NCBI GenBank assembly: GCA_028288125.1
Contig: JAQBOH010000010.1
Coordinates: 1 to 50,808, forward strand
Reading direction: 5' to 3'
Source: Mucilaginibacter sp.
GTDB lineage: Bacteria; Bacteroidota; Bacteroidia; Sphingobacteriales; Sphingobacteriaceae
DNA: 50,808 bases
In this document: one piece after another, positions 41,321-49,905 of the stretch
Numbering within the stretch: position 1 is the stretch's first letter
Layout of the letters: the number at the start of each line of letters is the position of its first letter
Notes under the pieces: generated by a model
Seen by the model: the letters and a program-made list of their open reading frames with translations, nothing else
The model's database searches: none
Told to the model about the DNA's origin: nothing
Translations under genes and position numbers: made by a program

Positions 41321-42949
41321 ATGCATAGAAGAAATTTCCTGAAAACAGGCTCGTTAGCAGGCCTAACAATAGGCGCAGTAGCTGCCGGCTCGTGTAATTT
41401 AGCTTCGACCGATAAAAAATATAACGGCTCAGCTACCACAGAAAAGCCGGACGACTTTATTTTAAATGAAGTAACCATTGATGTTTTGCAGCAAAAAATG
41501 CAAAGCAAAGAATATACCTCGCGCTCAATTACAGAGTTATACTTAAAAAGAATTGAGGCCATCGATAAAAACGGCCCGAAGCTGAACGCGGTTATTGAAG
41601 TAAACAAAGATGCCCTGACTATGGCCGACGCAATGGATAAGGAGCGCGCTGACGGAAAAGTGAGGGGGCCGCTGCATGGCATCCCGATATTAATAAAGGA
41701 CAATATCAGTACCGGCGATGATATGCATACTACCGCGGGGGCGCTGGCAATTGCCGATAACATCGTTAAACAGGACGCCTTCATTATTCATAAACTACGG
41801 GAAGCCGGAGCAGTACTATTAGGCAAAACCAATCTGAGCGAGTGGGCTAATTTCAGGTCGACGCACTCAACGAGCGCGTGGAGCAGCCGCGGCGGGCAAA
41901 CCAAATGCCCTTATATTCTTGACCGCAACCCAAGCGGGTCGAGCGCGGGATCGGGATCGGCGGCGGCGGCTAATTTATGCGCCATTGCCATCGGTACTGA
42001 AACAGATGGTTCTATCGTTTCGCCATCGTCGGTAAACGGGCTGGTGGGTATAAAACCTACCGTAGGCTTATGGAGCCGCTCGGGAATTATCCCGATTTCA
42101 AAAACGCAGGATACCGCGGGCCCGATGAGCCGCACGGTAAGGGATGCCGCCATTTTGCTGGGCGCGCTGGCCGGAGCAGATCCGCAGGATAGCGTTACCG
42201 CTGAAAGCAAAGGGAAAGTTGAATCTGATTATACTAAACATTTGAATGCCAACGGATTAAGCGGCAGGCGCATCGGTGTAGAAAAGACGGGATTAAAGAC
42301 CAGTCCGGCGATGGATGTATTATTTGAGCAGGCTATAGACACCTTAAAAAGTAAGGGGGCGATTATTGTTGAAGTTGAGCTTTATAAGGAATTGAAGAAG
42401 ATAGGGACAGCCGAAAATACCGTATTACAGTTTGAATTTAAGGATGGGTTAAACAAGTATTTGAGTACGGCCAATTCGAAGGTAAAATCATTGGCAGACG
42501 TGATCGCCTTCAACAAACAAAACGAAGCTAAAGCGATGCCATTTTTTAAACAGGAGATACTGGAGCAATCAGAGAAAAGGGGCGGATTGGACAGCAAGGA
42601 ATACCTGGACGCTGTAAAATTGACGACGGGCACCACCCGAAATGCCATTGACACAATATTAAAGAAAAATAACCTGGATGCCATTGCCGCGCCAACCAAC
42701 GGATTTGCCGGCTGTATCGACCTGGTGAACGGCGATTATGATAATGGGTTTAGCTTCTCCTCTCCTGCCGCCATGGCCGGGTACCCGCATATTACTGTGC
42801 CCATGGGTTTTGCTTACGGATTGCCGGCCGGTATTTCATTTATCAGCACAGCTTACAAGGAAGGTGATATTATAACGTTAGGATATGCTTATGAGCAGGC
42901 ATCGAAGAAACGTGTGATGCCGAAGTTCAAACCGGATTTGTTAAGCTGA
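41321..42949 (+). CDS. Amidase-signature hydrolase with Tat-type signal
   Basis: A 542-residue amidase-signature enzyme. The N-terminus MHRRNFLKTGSLAG is a twin-arginine signal and AAGSC (C25) could be a lipobox, so the protein may be a Tat-exported lipoprotein. The catalytic triad is visible as Lys126 (PILIKDNI), a cis-Ser near 208 (PSGSSAGSG) and the nucleophile Ser near 231 (ETDGSIVSP). Export argues against a GatA role in tRNA amidation, and no gatB or gatC is near. An in-frame TTG at 41288 is upstream, but the ATG at 41321 puts the Tat motif at the terminus. The substrate is unknown. Confidence 0.92.
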   Translation: MHRRNFLKTGSLAGLTIGAVAAGSCNLASTDKKYNGSATTEKPDDFILNEVTIDVLQQKMQSKEYTSRSITELYLKRIEAIDKNGPKLNAVIEVNKDALTMADAMDKERADGKVRGPLHGIPILIKDNISTGDDMHTTAGALAIADNIVKQDAFIIHKLREAGAVLLGKTNLSEWANFRSTHSTSAWSSRGGQTKCPYILDRNPSGSSAGSGSAAAANLCAIAIGTETDGSIVSPSSVNGLVGIKPTVGLWSRSGIIPISKTQDTAGPMSRTVRDAAILLGALAGADPQDSVTAESKGKVESDYTKHLNANGLSGRRIGVEKTGLKTSPAMDVLFEQAIDTLKSKGAIIVEVELYKELKKIGTAENTVLQFEFKDGLNKYLSTANSKVKSLADVIAFNKQNEAKAMPFFKQEILEQSEKRGGLDSKEYLDAVKLTTGTTRNAIDTILKKNNLDAIAAPTNGFAGCIDLVNGDYDNGFSFSSPAAMAGYPHITVPMGFAYGLPAGISFISTAYKEGDIITLGYAYEQASKKRVMPKFKPDLLS

Positions 42950-43319
42950 CGACGGGTATTTGAGATTAGTTAATTGGTGACTAATGAATAAATACACCTT
43001 ATATTCCGGCAAAAATAATTTAGAGTGCGTGATTGATATTTAGCCAGTGACGGAGGAAAGCAATAAAGGCGCAGAAAAATAAGATGAAAATTAAGGTTGT
43101 AATAGCTTGATTTTAAATTTATCAAGGAGTTTATACCAGCGGTGACATTATTTTATCAGTGTATCTGATGTATCTCTTGTATCTGATGTATCTCTTGTAT
43201 CTGTTGTATCTCTTGTATCTGATGTATCTCTTTCACAAAATGATACAGTTTCAGCAGAGCTGATTACTTATCAGGCACTAATCGCATACTGCACATTGAA
43301 AACCGCAAATTGAAATAAT
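42950..43319. other. 370-bp non-coding gap with a tandem repeat
   Basis: No credible gene. The first 200 bp are AT-rich without clear structure. A 72-bp nonamer tandem array (43160-43231) follows, then about 90 bp leading to the DUF72 start. I see no clean promoter element. Confidence 0.6.
43160..43231. repeat. Tandem 9-bp repeat, eight units
   Basis: Eight consecutive nonamers TGTATCT+2 bases. They alternate TGTATCTGA and TGTATCTCT, with one TGTATCTGT, so an 18-bp higher-order unit repeats four times. The array lies 88 bp upstream of the DUF72 gene. Confidence 0.95.
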
Positions 43320-44237
43320 ATGGAATTTGGACGCTTAAAGCCAGAAGAATTAATGGACGTTGATTTTACGCTTCCGCCCGACCCGGAGCTGACGATAAAA
43401 ACGCTTACAGCTGCAAAGACGGATAAGCCGATGGCGGTACATGTAGGCTGCGCTAAGTGGGGCCGCAAGGAATGGCTAGGCAAGATATATCCGCCCAAAA
43501 CCAAAGACGCTAATTTTTTGGATGAGTACGTGAAGCATTTTAATTCGATTGAGCTGAATGCCACGTTTTATAACACTTACGGGCCTGATACCATTGCCAA
43601 ATGGAAGGCCAAAACTGACGGGAATCCTGAATTTAAATTTTGCCCTAAGTTTTCACAAAACATCAGCCATATCCGCCGTTTGAAGAACGCAGAAGAAATT
43701 ACCACCAAATATTATGAAGGCATTTTAGCATTCGGCGATAAGCTTGGCCCGTTGTTTTTGCAGGTGGGCGATAATTTCGCGCCAAAAAGTTTGCCCGATT
43801 TAAAGGCATACCTTGAGCAATTACCAAAAGATGTTCCGGTTTTCCTGGAGATGAGGCATAAGGAATGGTTTTCCGTACCGGAAATCCGTGATGAATTGTT
43901 TAACCTGATGCACAAGCTGCACATAGGCGCGGTGATAACCGATGCCTCGGGCCGAAGAGATGTGGTACACATGCAGCTGACCACACCGCACGCATTTATC
44001 CGCTTTGTGGGTAACAGCCTCCATCCTACCGATTACTCGCGTGTTGACGAATGGATGGAGCGTATTTACCAGTGGCAGCAAATGGGTTTACAATCGGTTT
44101 GGTTTTTTATGCACCAGCATGATGAGCGGTATTCGCCCGAGCTGGCGGATTACGTTGTTGAGCAGTTGAATAAAAAATTAAGTTTAAGCCTGCCGCGGCC
44201 ACAGTTTATTGACAGGGATAAAGGTTTGTTTGATTGA
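43320..44237 (+). CDS. DUF72 domain-containing protein
   Basis: A 305-residue TIM-barrel-like protein of the DUF72 (YecE) family. It shows VHVGCAKWGRKEWLGKIYPP, the FNSIELNATFY segment, FKFCPKFSQNISH, FLEMRHKEWF and FIRFVGNSLHPTDY. The biochemical function of the family is unknown. About 40 residues precede the usual start and may be a species-specific extension; the ATG at 43320 is the first available. It ends 2 bp before the stop of the convergent DUF1345 gene. Confidence 0.92.
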   Translation: MEFGRLKPEELMDVDFTLPPDPELTIKTLTAAKTDKPMAVHVGCAKWGRKEWLGKIYPPKTKDANFLDEYVKHFNSIELNATFYNTYGPDTIAKWKAKTDGNPEFKFCPKFSQNISHIRRLKNAEEITTKYYEGILAFGDKLGPLFLQVGDNFAPKSLPDLKAYLEQLPKDVPVFLEMRHKEWFSVPEIRDELFNLMHKLHIGAVITDASGRRDVVHMQLTTPHAFIRFVGNSLHPTDYSRVDEWMERIYQWQQMGLQSVWFFMHQHDERYSPELADYVVEQLNKKLSLSLPRPQFIDRDKGLFD

Positions 44238-44239
44238 GA

Positions 44240-44932
44240 TCACTGCGCCACCAGTCCCGATATCACGTTGATGCTTAACGCTACTATCGCCGTATTAAAA
44301 CCAAAAGACAGCAAACCGTGCAGCCAGGCCAGCCGGCGTATTTGGCGGGATGATATTTCAACGTCGGATACCTGGAAAGTCATGCCGACAACGAATGAAA
44401 AGTAAACAAAATCGAGATAATCGGGCTCACTTTCGTCTGGGAAAATTAAACCGCCAATTTCCTTCTTTTCACCGTCGTCGGTATCTGTATCGTAATACAT
44501 GTGTGCATACCGCATGGTAAATATCGTATGTACGAGCCACCAGGAAATAAATACCGCTCCGATGGCCAGCAATATATGCTCATTTACACTTGAGCCCGAA
44601 TGCCCTTTTGCCGATTTCAATAAAAAAACAATAGCCACCATGCTTACGAGCGAAGCGGCAATTACAAACAGGAATATAAAGGTGCGGCTGGAATCCTGTA
44701 TTTTAGCAATTTTTCTTACTTCCCTTGGATGCGATGTGATAATAACCGTCCAGTCGAGAATAATCACCATTAATGCAAAACTGATCCACGTAAACAGGGT
44801 AACAGCAGGTAAAGAAAAGCGGCTTTGGACACAAAAAAACACAATGATGCTAACGGCAAGCGCTATCATTAACCGGTAATGTGCATCCAGGCGAAAGAAG
44901 AATCGTTTATCAGGTTTTAAAATATCTGTCAT
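44240..44932 (-). CDS. DUF1345 family membrane protein
   Basis: A 230-residue protein with five or so membrane segments. It has the DUF1345 pattern: FFCVQSRFSLPAVTLFTWISFALMVI, VHTIFTMRYAHMYY, and YLDFVYFSFVVGMTFQVSDVEISSRQIRRLAWLHGLLSFGFNT-type C-terminal stretch. The function is unknown. The downstream end abuts the DUF72 gene. The upstream neighbour on the same strand is ywbE, 18 bp away, so ywbE and this gene probably share a transcript. Confidence 0.9.
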   Translation of the reverse strand: MTDILKPDKRFFFRLDAHYRLMIALAVSIIVFFCVQSRFSLPAVTLFTWISFALMVIILDWTVIITSHPREVRKIAKIQDSSRTFIFLFVIAASLVSMVAIVFLLKSAKGHSGSSVNEHILLAIGAVFISWWLVHTIFTMRYAHMYYDTDTDDGEKKEIGGLIFPDESEPDYLDFVYFSFVVGMTFQVSDVEISSRQIRRLAWLHGLLSFGFNTAIVALSINVISGLVAQ

Positions 44933-44950
44933 GTTTTTGTTTGTCGTGAA

Positions 44951-45151
44951 TTATCGCTCATCAATTATTTCAGCTACGCGCCCTACCTGCCCGTCTTCCA
45001 AACGCACTTTAATACCACGGGAATGATGGAATGAGCTCGTTAGCAGATCTTTCACTATCCCCCTCGTTAACTTTCCCGACCGCTGGTCTTTTTTAAGTAT
45101 AATATCAACCTCGAGGCCGGGGTAAATATCGCTCCTATTTTGTCCGTTCAT
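44951..45151 (-). CDS. YwbE family protein
   Basis: A 66-residue basic protein matching the YwbE (DUF2196) family: RSDIYPGLEVDIILKKDQRSG, LTRGIVKDLLT, then HHSRGIKVRLEDGQVGRV. The fold resembles a small SH3-like nucleic-acid-binding domain, but its role is unknown. The 37-bp gap to the argH stop is made of two 17-bp direct repeats, so its ribosome-binding region lies inside a duplication. Confidence 0.9.
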   Translation of the reverse strand: MNGQNRSDIYPGLEVDIILKKDQRSGKLTRGIVKDLLTSSFHHSRGIKVRLEDGQVGRVAEIIDER

Positions 45152-45154
45152 TTT

Positions 45155-45191
45155 TATGATTGCACCGATTATAGTATGATTGCACCGATTA
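45155..45191. repeat. 17-bp direct duplication between argH and ywbE
   Basis: TATGATTGCACCGATTA occurs at 45155-45171 and 45175-45191, separated by three bases. The second copy contains the argH stop codon. Confidence 0.9.
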
Positions 45192-46523
45192 AGAAATTAG
45201 GTTTTTAATTGATTTTTCAGCCTTTTCAAAATCAAAGCTTTTTAGCAACTTATCCATAGCGATGGCAATTTGATCATTTCCTAAATTGCCTATGCTGCCC
45301 TCGTGGGTATGGTTAACTTTCATGTCGGGTTTAAATTCGCCTTTTTCAATAGCCCATCCAACCTGCTTGTAAGCATCCCGGAAAGGTACGCCACTCAATA
45401 CCTGGCTGTTAACCGCCTCGACGCTAAAGAGGTAGGCGTATTTAGGATCGCTTAAAATGTCTTCGTTAACCACGATATTGCGCAGCATAAATGTGGCCAT
45501 TTGAAGACAGTCCTTAAGGTCGGTAAAGGCCGGGAAAAGCAGTTCTTTTAATAGCTGCAATTCGCGGTGATACCCCGAAGGCAGGTTTACTGTCATCATG
45601 GCTACATCGTTTGGAAGCGCCTGCAATCGGTTGCATTTGCCGCGCATGATCTCCCAAACATCCGGATTCTTTTTATGCGGCATAATGCTGCTGCCGGTAG
45701 TCAACGTATCCGGGTAACTTATAAAAGCGAAATTCTGGCTCAGGTAAAGCGCCTGGTCCATGGCCATTTTCGCCAGGGTTGCCGCTATGGATGATAACGC
45801 CTGTGCTATAACCCTTTCGGTTTTTCCGCGGCCCATTTGCGCGTAAACAACATTATAGTTCAGACTGTCGAAACCTAGTAACTCCGTGGTTAATGTGCGA
45901 TTGAGCGGGAATGACGAGCCGTAGCCCGCTGCCGAGCCTAACGGGTTTTTATTGGTGATCTTATAAGCGGCCAGCACCATTTCGAGGTCATCAGTTAAGC
46001 TTTCGGCATAAGCGCCAAACCACAAACCAAATGACGATGGCATAGCCACCTGCAAATGGGTATAGCCGGGCAGCAGTACATCCTTGTGTTTGTTGCTCAG
46101 TTCAATGAGCAGGCGGAAAAGTTTTTCGGTTTCTTCAACCACCTGCTGTAGTTCATGACGGAAAAACAGTTTCAGATCAACCAAAACCTGGTCATTCCGC
46201 GAGCGGCCGCTGTGAATTTTTTTGCCGGCATCGCCAATACGCTGGGTAAGCAGCAATTCAACCTGTGAATGCACGTCTTCAATCTCCTGAGCAATTGCAA
46301 ACTTCCCGTTTTCAATATCGTGGTAAATGCTTTTTAGTTCTTTTTGTACCAGCTGCAAATCATCAGTACTCATTAAACCGATACTCGCTAACATTTGGGT
46401 ATGCGCTAATGAGCCGAGCACATCAAACGCAGCCATTTGTAAGTCAAACTCACGGTCGCGGCCAACGGTGAAGTTTTCAACCAGTTCATTAACGGTGACG
46501 GATTTTTGCCAGATCTTGCTCAT
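45189..46523 (-). CDS. argH: Argininosuccinate lyase
   Basis: A 444-residue fumarase-superfamily enzyme that splits argininosuccinate into arginine and fumarate, the last step of arginine synthesis. Signatures are SGRSRNDQV, GYTHLQVAMP and GSSIMPHKKNPD with the catalytic serine loop. Its length is typical. It follows the ArgE-like M20 gene on the same strand, with a 176-bp gap occupied by a MITE-like repeat. Confidence 0.96.
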   Translation of the reverse strand: MSKIWQKSVTVNELVENFTVGRDREFDLQMAAFDVLGSLAHTQMLASIGLMSTDDLQLVQKELKSIYHDIENGKFAIAQEIEDVHSQVELLLTQRIGDAGKKIHSGRSRNDQVLVDLKLFFRHELQQVVEETEKLFRLLIELSNKHKDVLLPGYTHLQVAMPSSFGLWFGAYAESLTDDLEMVLAAYKITNKNPLGSAAGYGSSFPLNRTLTTELLGFDSLNYNVVYAQMGRGKTERVIAQALSSIAATLAKMAMDQALYLSQNFAFISYPDTLTTGSSIMPHKKNPDVWEIMRGKCNRLQALPNDVAMMTVNLPSGYHRELQLLKELLFPAFTDLKDCLQMATFMLRNIVVNEDILSDPKYAYLFSVEAVNSQVLSGVPFRDAYKQVGWAIEKGEFKPDMKVNHTHEGSIGNLGNDQIAIAMDKLLKSFDFEKAEKSIKNLIS

Positions 46524-46543
46524 TTAAAAAAAGTAATTTCTAA

Positions 46544-46655
46544 GCGTCATTGCGAGGTACGAAGCAATCTCTATGCTCTGCAGAGCGGTTAAGACGGCCG
46601 ATCCTGCACATGGGACCTGCTTATGTAAAGATTGCTTCGTACCTCGCAATGACGC
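46544..46655. repeat. MITE/REP-like element, copy 2 (argE-argH gap)
   Basis: Perfect 27-bp inverted arms at 46544-46570 and 46629-46655 (core GTCATTGCGAGGTACGAAGC) around a 58-bp spacer. The left arm matches the element at 28706-28789 over 25-26 bp. No reading frame for a transposase is inside, so movement would need help in trans. Confidence 0.9.
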
Positions 46656-46699
46656 GCGGAGATTCCAAACTTACTGCTTTTGTGATAAATATCCGTAAA

Positions 46700-47764
46700 T
46701 CATACTATCTTTTCCAGCATCCGGATATATAGATCAATGCCTTCCCGGATCTCCTCCACATAAATAAACTCATCCGCCATATGCGACCTTGCCGAATCGC
46801 CGGGGCCTATTTTGAGTGACGGGATATCCAATAACGCCTGATCGGAGGTTGTTGGAGAGCCGTAGGTTGTGCGGCCTAAAGCTATGCCGGCCTGGACAAT
46901 GGCGTGATTTTTATCAATTTTCGACGGCTTGAGGCGTGTTGAACGGGGATTTACATCGCAACTCACATGTGTGCGGATGATGTCCAAAACTTCCTCGTTC
47001 CGGTAGGCATCCGTAACGCGTACATCAACCGTAAACGCACAAGTTGCCGGAACTACATTATGCTGCGAACCCGCATTGATTATGGTAACCGACATTTTCA
47101 CCGGGCCGAAAACTTCAGATTCAATTGGAAATTTAAAATTGCGGAACCATTCAATATCCGGTAACGCCTTATAAATGGCGTTTTCACCTTCGTTTCGCGC
47201 GGCATGGCCGGATGTGCCGCGCGCCACACAATCAAGTACCATTAAACCGCGCTCGGCAATAGCCAATTGCATTTGTGTGGGTTCGCCGACAATGGCAAAA
47301 TCAAGCCGGCCCAAATCGGATAAAATCAATTCGATACCATTTAAACCTGATATCTCTTCTTCGGCTGTAGCAGCCAGGCATAGATTGTAGTTAAGACCCT
47401 TTTTACCGTAAAAATAGAGGAAAACCGCTATAAGAGATACGAGACATCCGCCAGCGTCGTTACTGCCAAGGCCATATAGCTTACCATCTTCTATTCTTGC
47501 ATCAAACGGGTCCCGTGTATATCCCGAATTGGCCTTTACGGTATCGTGGTGTGAATTGAGCAGTATTGTTGGTTTTGACGGATCGAACTGCTCGTTGCGT
47601 GCCCATATATTGTTGATCTTGCGATGAGTTACAACGCCATTATCCTTTAAAAACTGCTCTATAAGGTCAGCCGTCCCCTCCTCCTTTTTACTAAAGGATG
47701 GCGTGGCGACCAGCTGTTTTAGCAGTTCGATCGCCTGCTGAGAAAGAAAGTCAATGTCCGTCAT
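46700..47764 (-). CDS. argE: M20 family deacylase, ArgE-like (probable N-acyl-citrulline/ornithine deacylase)
   Basis: A 354-residue zinc hydrolase. Metal ligands are in LNSHHDTV and GLGSNDAGGC; the catalytic Glu pair is ATAEEEISG; the dimerisation-domain motif is GTSGHAARNEG; the late His is near SDQALLD/RSHMADEF. Position beside argH points to arginine biosynthesis. In Bacteroidota the pathway often uses N-acyl-ornithine carbamoyltransferase, so the true substrate may be N-acetyl- or N-succinyl-citrulline; this is inference. The ATG at 47764 (MTDIDFLSQQ) is preferred because the upstream in-frame start adds a non-homologous basic tail. Confidence 0.85.
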   Translation of the reverse strand: MTDIDFLSQQAIELLKQLVATPSFSKKEEGTADLIEQFLKDNGVVTHRKINNIWARNEQFDPSKPTILLNSHHDTVKANSGYTRDPFDARIEDGKLYGLGSNDAGGCLVSLIAVFLYFYGKKGLNYNLCLAATAEEEISGLNGIELILSDLGRLDFAIVGEPTQMQLAIAERGLMVLDCVARGTSGHAARNEGENAIYKALPDIEWFRNFKFPIESEVFGPVKMSVTIINAGSQHNVVPATCAFTVDVRVTDAYRNEEVLDIIRTHVSCDVNPRSTRLKPSKIDKNHAIVQAGIALGRTTYGSPTTSDQALLDIPSLKIGPGDSARSHMADEFIYVEEIREGIDLYIRMLEKIV

Positions 47765-47800
47765 GCGCCGTAAAAATAGTGTTTTGGGTTGAATGTTGAG

Positions 47801-47829
47801 CCTCACTAAATCCTCTCCGGGGAAAGGAC
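47801..47829. repeat. Intergenic C-rich palindrome related to the metH insertion
   Basis: CCTCACTAAATCCTCTCCGG followed by GGAAAGGAC: a CTAAATC core, then a CCTCTCC / GGGGAAAGG stem. It shares this arrangement with the repeat in metH at 31891-31930. Confidence 0.6.
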
Positions 47830-47849
47830 GTTAAGTGGCTATAAAACAA

Positions 47850-49130
47850 TTATTCACCTTCGATCTTTGAATACTTCCGGGTATCATTCATGGTGATATA
47901 AAGAATCAGCGATAGGGCGATACAAATGGTTACGTACCAATAAAACCATTCCTGGTGGCCCTTATCTTTAAATTGCAGCGCGATGTATTTGGCTGTTCCG
48001 CCGAATAAGGACACGGCTATCGCATACGGAAACCCCACTCCCAGCGCGCGGACATTGGCAGGAAACAGCTCAGCTTTCACTACCGCGTTTATGGAAGTAT
48101 ACCCGCTAACGATAACAAGGGCGCACATGATCAATGCAAATGCTATCCAGAAATCTTTGGTTTGGGTTAAGGCGGTCATGATGGGGACGGTTGTGAGCGT
48201 GCCCAATATGCCGAAACCGATCAACAAGGGTTTGCGGCCTATTTTATCAGACAACAGTCCGAAAAGCGGCTGCAGCAGCATAAAAAAAACGAGCGTTAAC
48301 GTGGATACCAGGGTGGCGCTGTTTATGGTGAAACCTGCGCTGGTTACCAGGAACTCCTGCATATAGGTGGTGAAGGTATAAAACGCGACGGTGCCGCCTA
48401 TGGTTAATCCAATAACGATTATTACAGCTTTTGGATGCTGCATTAAAGCGTGAAGTGTGCCGCGGGACGATCTTTTAGCTGTATCATCCAACACAACCGA
48501 CTCCTGCAGGCTGCGCCTTAAATACATGGCTGTAACGGCCAGCAGCGCCCCAATGCCAAACGGGATGCGCCAGCCCCATTGGTGTAATTGCTTGTCTGTT
48601 AAAAAAAAGTGCTGTAATAAAACCAGTACGCCCAATGCAAGCAGCTGGCCCATGATCAGGGTCACGTATTGAAAGCTGGAATAAAAGCCCCGATGTTTCT
48701 TAGTCGCAACCTCGCTGAGGTAGGTGGCGCTGGTGCCGTACTCGCCGCCAACGCTAAGCCCCTGTATGATCCGGGCAATCACCAATAATATAGGCGCCGC
48801 GATGCCTATTTGCTTATACCCTGGAACTACCGCGATAATAAGCGACCCAACGCTCATCAGTAACACGGAGAAGGTGAGTGCCGTTTTACGGCCTTTTTTA
48901 TCCGCGAAAGCGCCCATAACCCAGCCGCCAATGGGCCGCATTAAAAACCCGATGGCGAAAATGCCCGCTGTATTTAATAGCTGGACAATTTGATTGGCTG
49001 CAGGAAAAAACGCCCCCGAAAAATAAATGGAAAAAGCGGTGTACACATACCAATCGTACCACTCAACAAGGTTGCCCAGTGAGCCGCCTATTATTGAGCG
49101 TATCCTGTTGGTTGTGGTTTGGTTTGGCAT
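47850..49130 (-). CDS. MFS transporter, metabolite:H+ symporter (KgtP/ProP-like)
   Basis: A 426-residue, 12-segment permease of the metabolite:H+ symporter (MHS) group. Diagnostic features are the opening GGSLGNLVEWYDWYVYTAF, the loop motif GAFADKKGRKTAL, and RIIQGLSVGGEYGTSATYLSE, which places it near KgtP (2-oxoglutarate), ProP and ShiA. The substrate is probably a carboxylate or betaine-like compound and cannot be fixed. It lies upstream of argE on the same strand (85-bp gap with a repeat), which may or may not be functionally relevant. Confidence 0.93.
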   Translation of the reverse strand: MPNQTTTNRIRSIIGGSLGNLVEWYDWYVYTAFSIYFSGAFFPAANQIVQLLNTAGIFAIGFLMRPIGGWVMGAFADKKGRKTALTFSVLLMSVGSLIIAVVPGYKQIGIAAPILLVIARIIQGLSVGGEYGTSATYLSEVATKKHRGFYSSFQYVTLIMGQLLALGVLVLLQHFFLTDKQLHQWGWRIPFGIGALLAVTAMYLRRSLQESVVLDDTAKRSSRGTLHALMQHPKAVIIVIGLTIGGTVAFYTFTTYMQEFLVTSAGFTINSATLVSTLTLVFFMLLQPLFGLLSDKIGRKPLLIGFGILGTLTTVPIMTALTQTKDFWIAFALIMCALVIVSGYTSINAVVKAELFPANVRALGVGFPYAIAVSLFGGTAKYIALQFKDKGHQEWFYWYVTICIALSLILYITMNDTRKYSKIEGE

Positions 49131-49264
49131 ATGCGGATAAAAATATTGTAAATATTTAAAGAATTTTCACAAATACTAAACCTAAGCATTAAATAGTTGT
49201 ATAATAGACCGGGCCGGGTAATTTTAGTTATTTTAGCCGCCCGATTACCTGTTTATTGTTTACC

Positions 49265-49903
49265 ATGGATGAAAACTTTAGCCTGCGCGCTGCATTAAAA
49301 TCAGACGAAGCATTGCATAGCTGCATTGATAACCGTGATAAATATCTCCCGGAATCAGTGGAAGCCGCCGTTACTGAGTTGCAGAACCGCGGAGTAGTGT
49401 TTTCGGACGAGGAGCTGAAAGTGATCAGCGAAGACATGCAGGCCCGTCGGGAAATTGCTGAAACCGGAACCGGGATATTCGGTATATTCAACACTGGCTG
49501 GAACAACAACATGGTTGAGGACCCGGATGCGCCGGCGTTCTTTTCAAAACGGGCAATATTCGCTTTTGCCGTGCTCTTCAGCGTGTTTTTTGGGTCGATA
49601 CTATTAGCCATCAATGTCAGTAAAACCAAGAACCGCGGCAGTACCATTTTGGTGATATTGTATGGCCTCGGTTTTACAATGGCACAGGGAGTAATTGCAA
49701 GAAGCTACCACATGGATCCATTTTTCTCGCTTATTACCAGTATAGCGGGCGCCTATATTATGGATAACTTATTCTGGAACAGGTATATAGGCAATTCTAC
49801 ATTATACAAAGCGAGGCCGATCTGGGTTCCGCTTGTCATCGGCCTCGCCATTGTTATCCCTTACCTGGTTATTGTATTATATTATGGCAAACTGCCAGTT
49901 TAA
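49265..49903 (+). CDS. Hypothetical membrane protein with cytoplasmic N-terminal domain
   Basis: A 212-residue protein. Residues 1 to about 65 are soluble and helical (SLRAALKSDEALHSCIDNRDKYLP...). Residues about 92-212 hold four hydrophobic segments: FAFAVLFSVFFGSILLAI, TILVILYGLGFTMAQGVI, FFSLITSIAGAYIM and VPLVIGLAIVIPYLVIVLYY. No known family is recognised. The ATG at 49265 is preferred to an in-frame TTG at 49256. It ends 2 bp before the convergent aldo/keto reductase gene. Confidence 0.75.
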   Translation: MDENFSLRAALKSDEALHSCIDNRDKYLPESVEAAVTELQNRGVVFSDEELKVISEDMQARREIAETGTGIFGIFNTGWNNNMVEDPDAPAFFSKRAIFAFAVLFSVFFGSILLAINVSKTKNRGSTILVILYGLGFTMAQGVIARSYHMDPFFSLITSIAGAYIMDNLFWNRYIGNSTLYKARPIWVPLVIGLAIVIPYLVIVLYYGKLPV

Positions 49904-49905
49904 AC

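Noticed and set aside
43160..43231. CRISPR array
   Set aside because: The units are 9 bp and directly adjacent without spacers, so it is a microsatellite-like tandem repeat.
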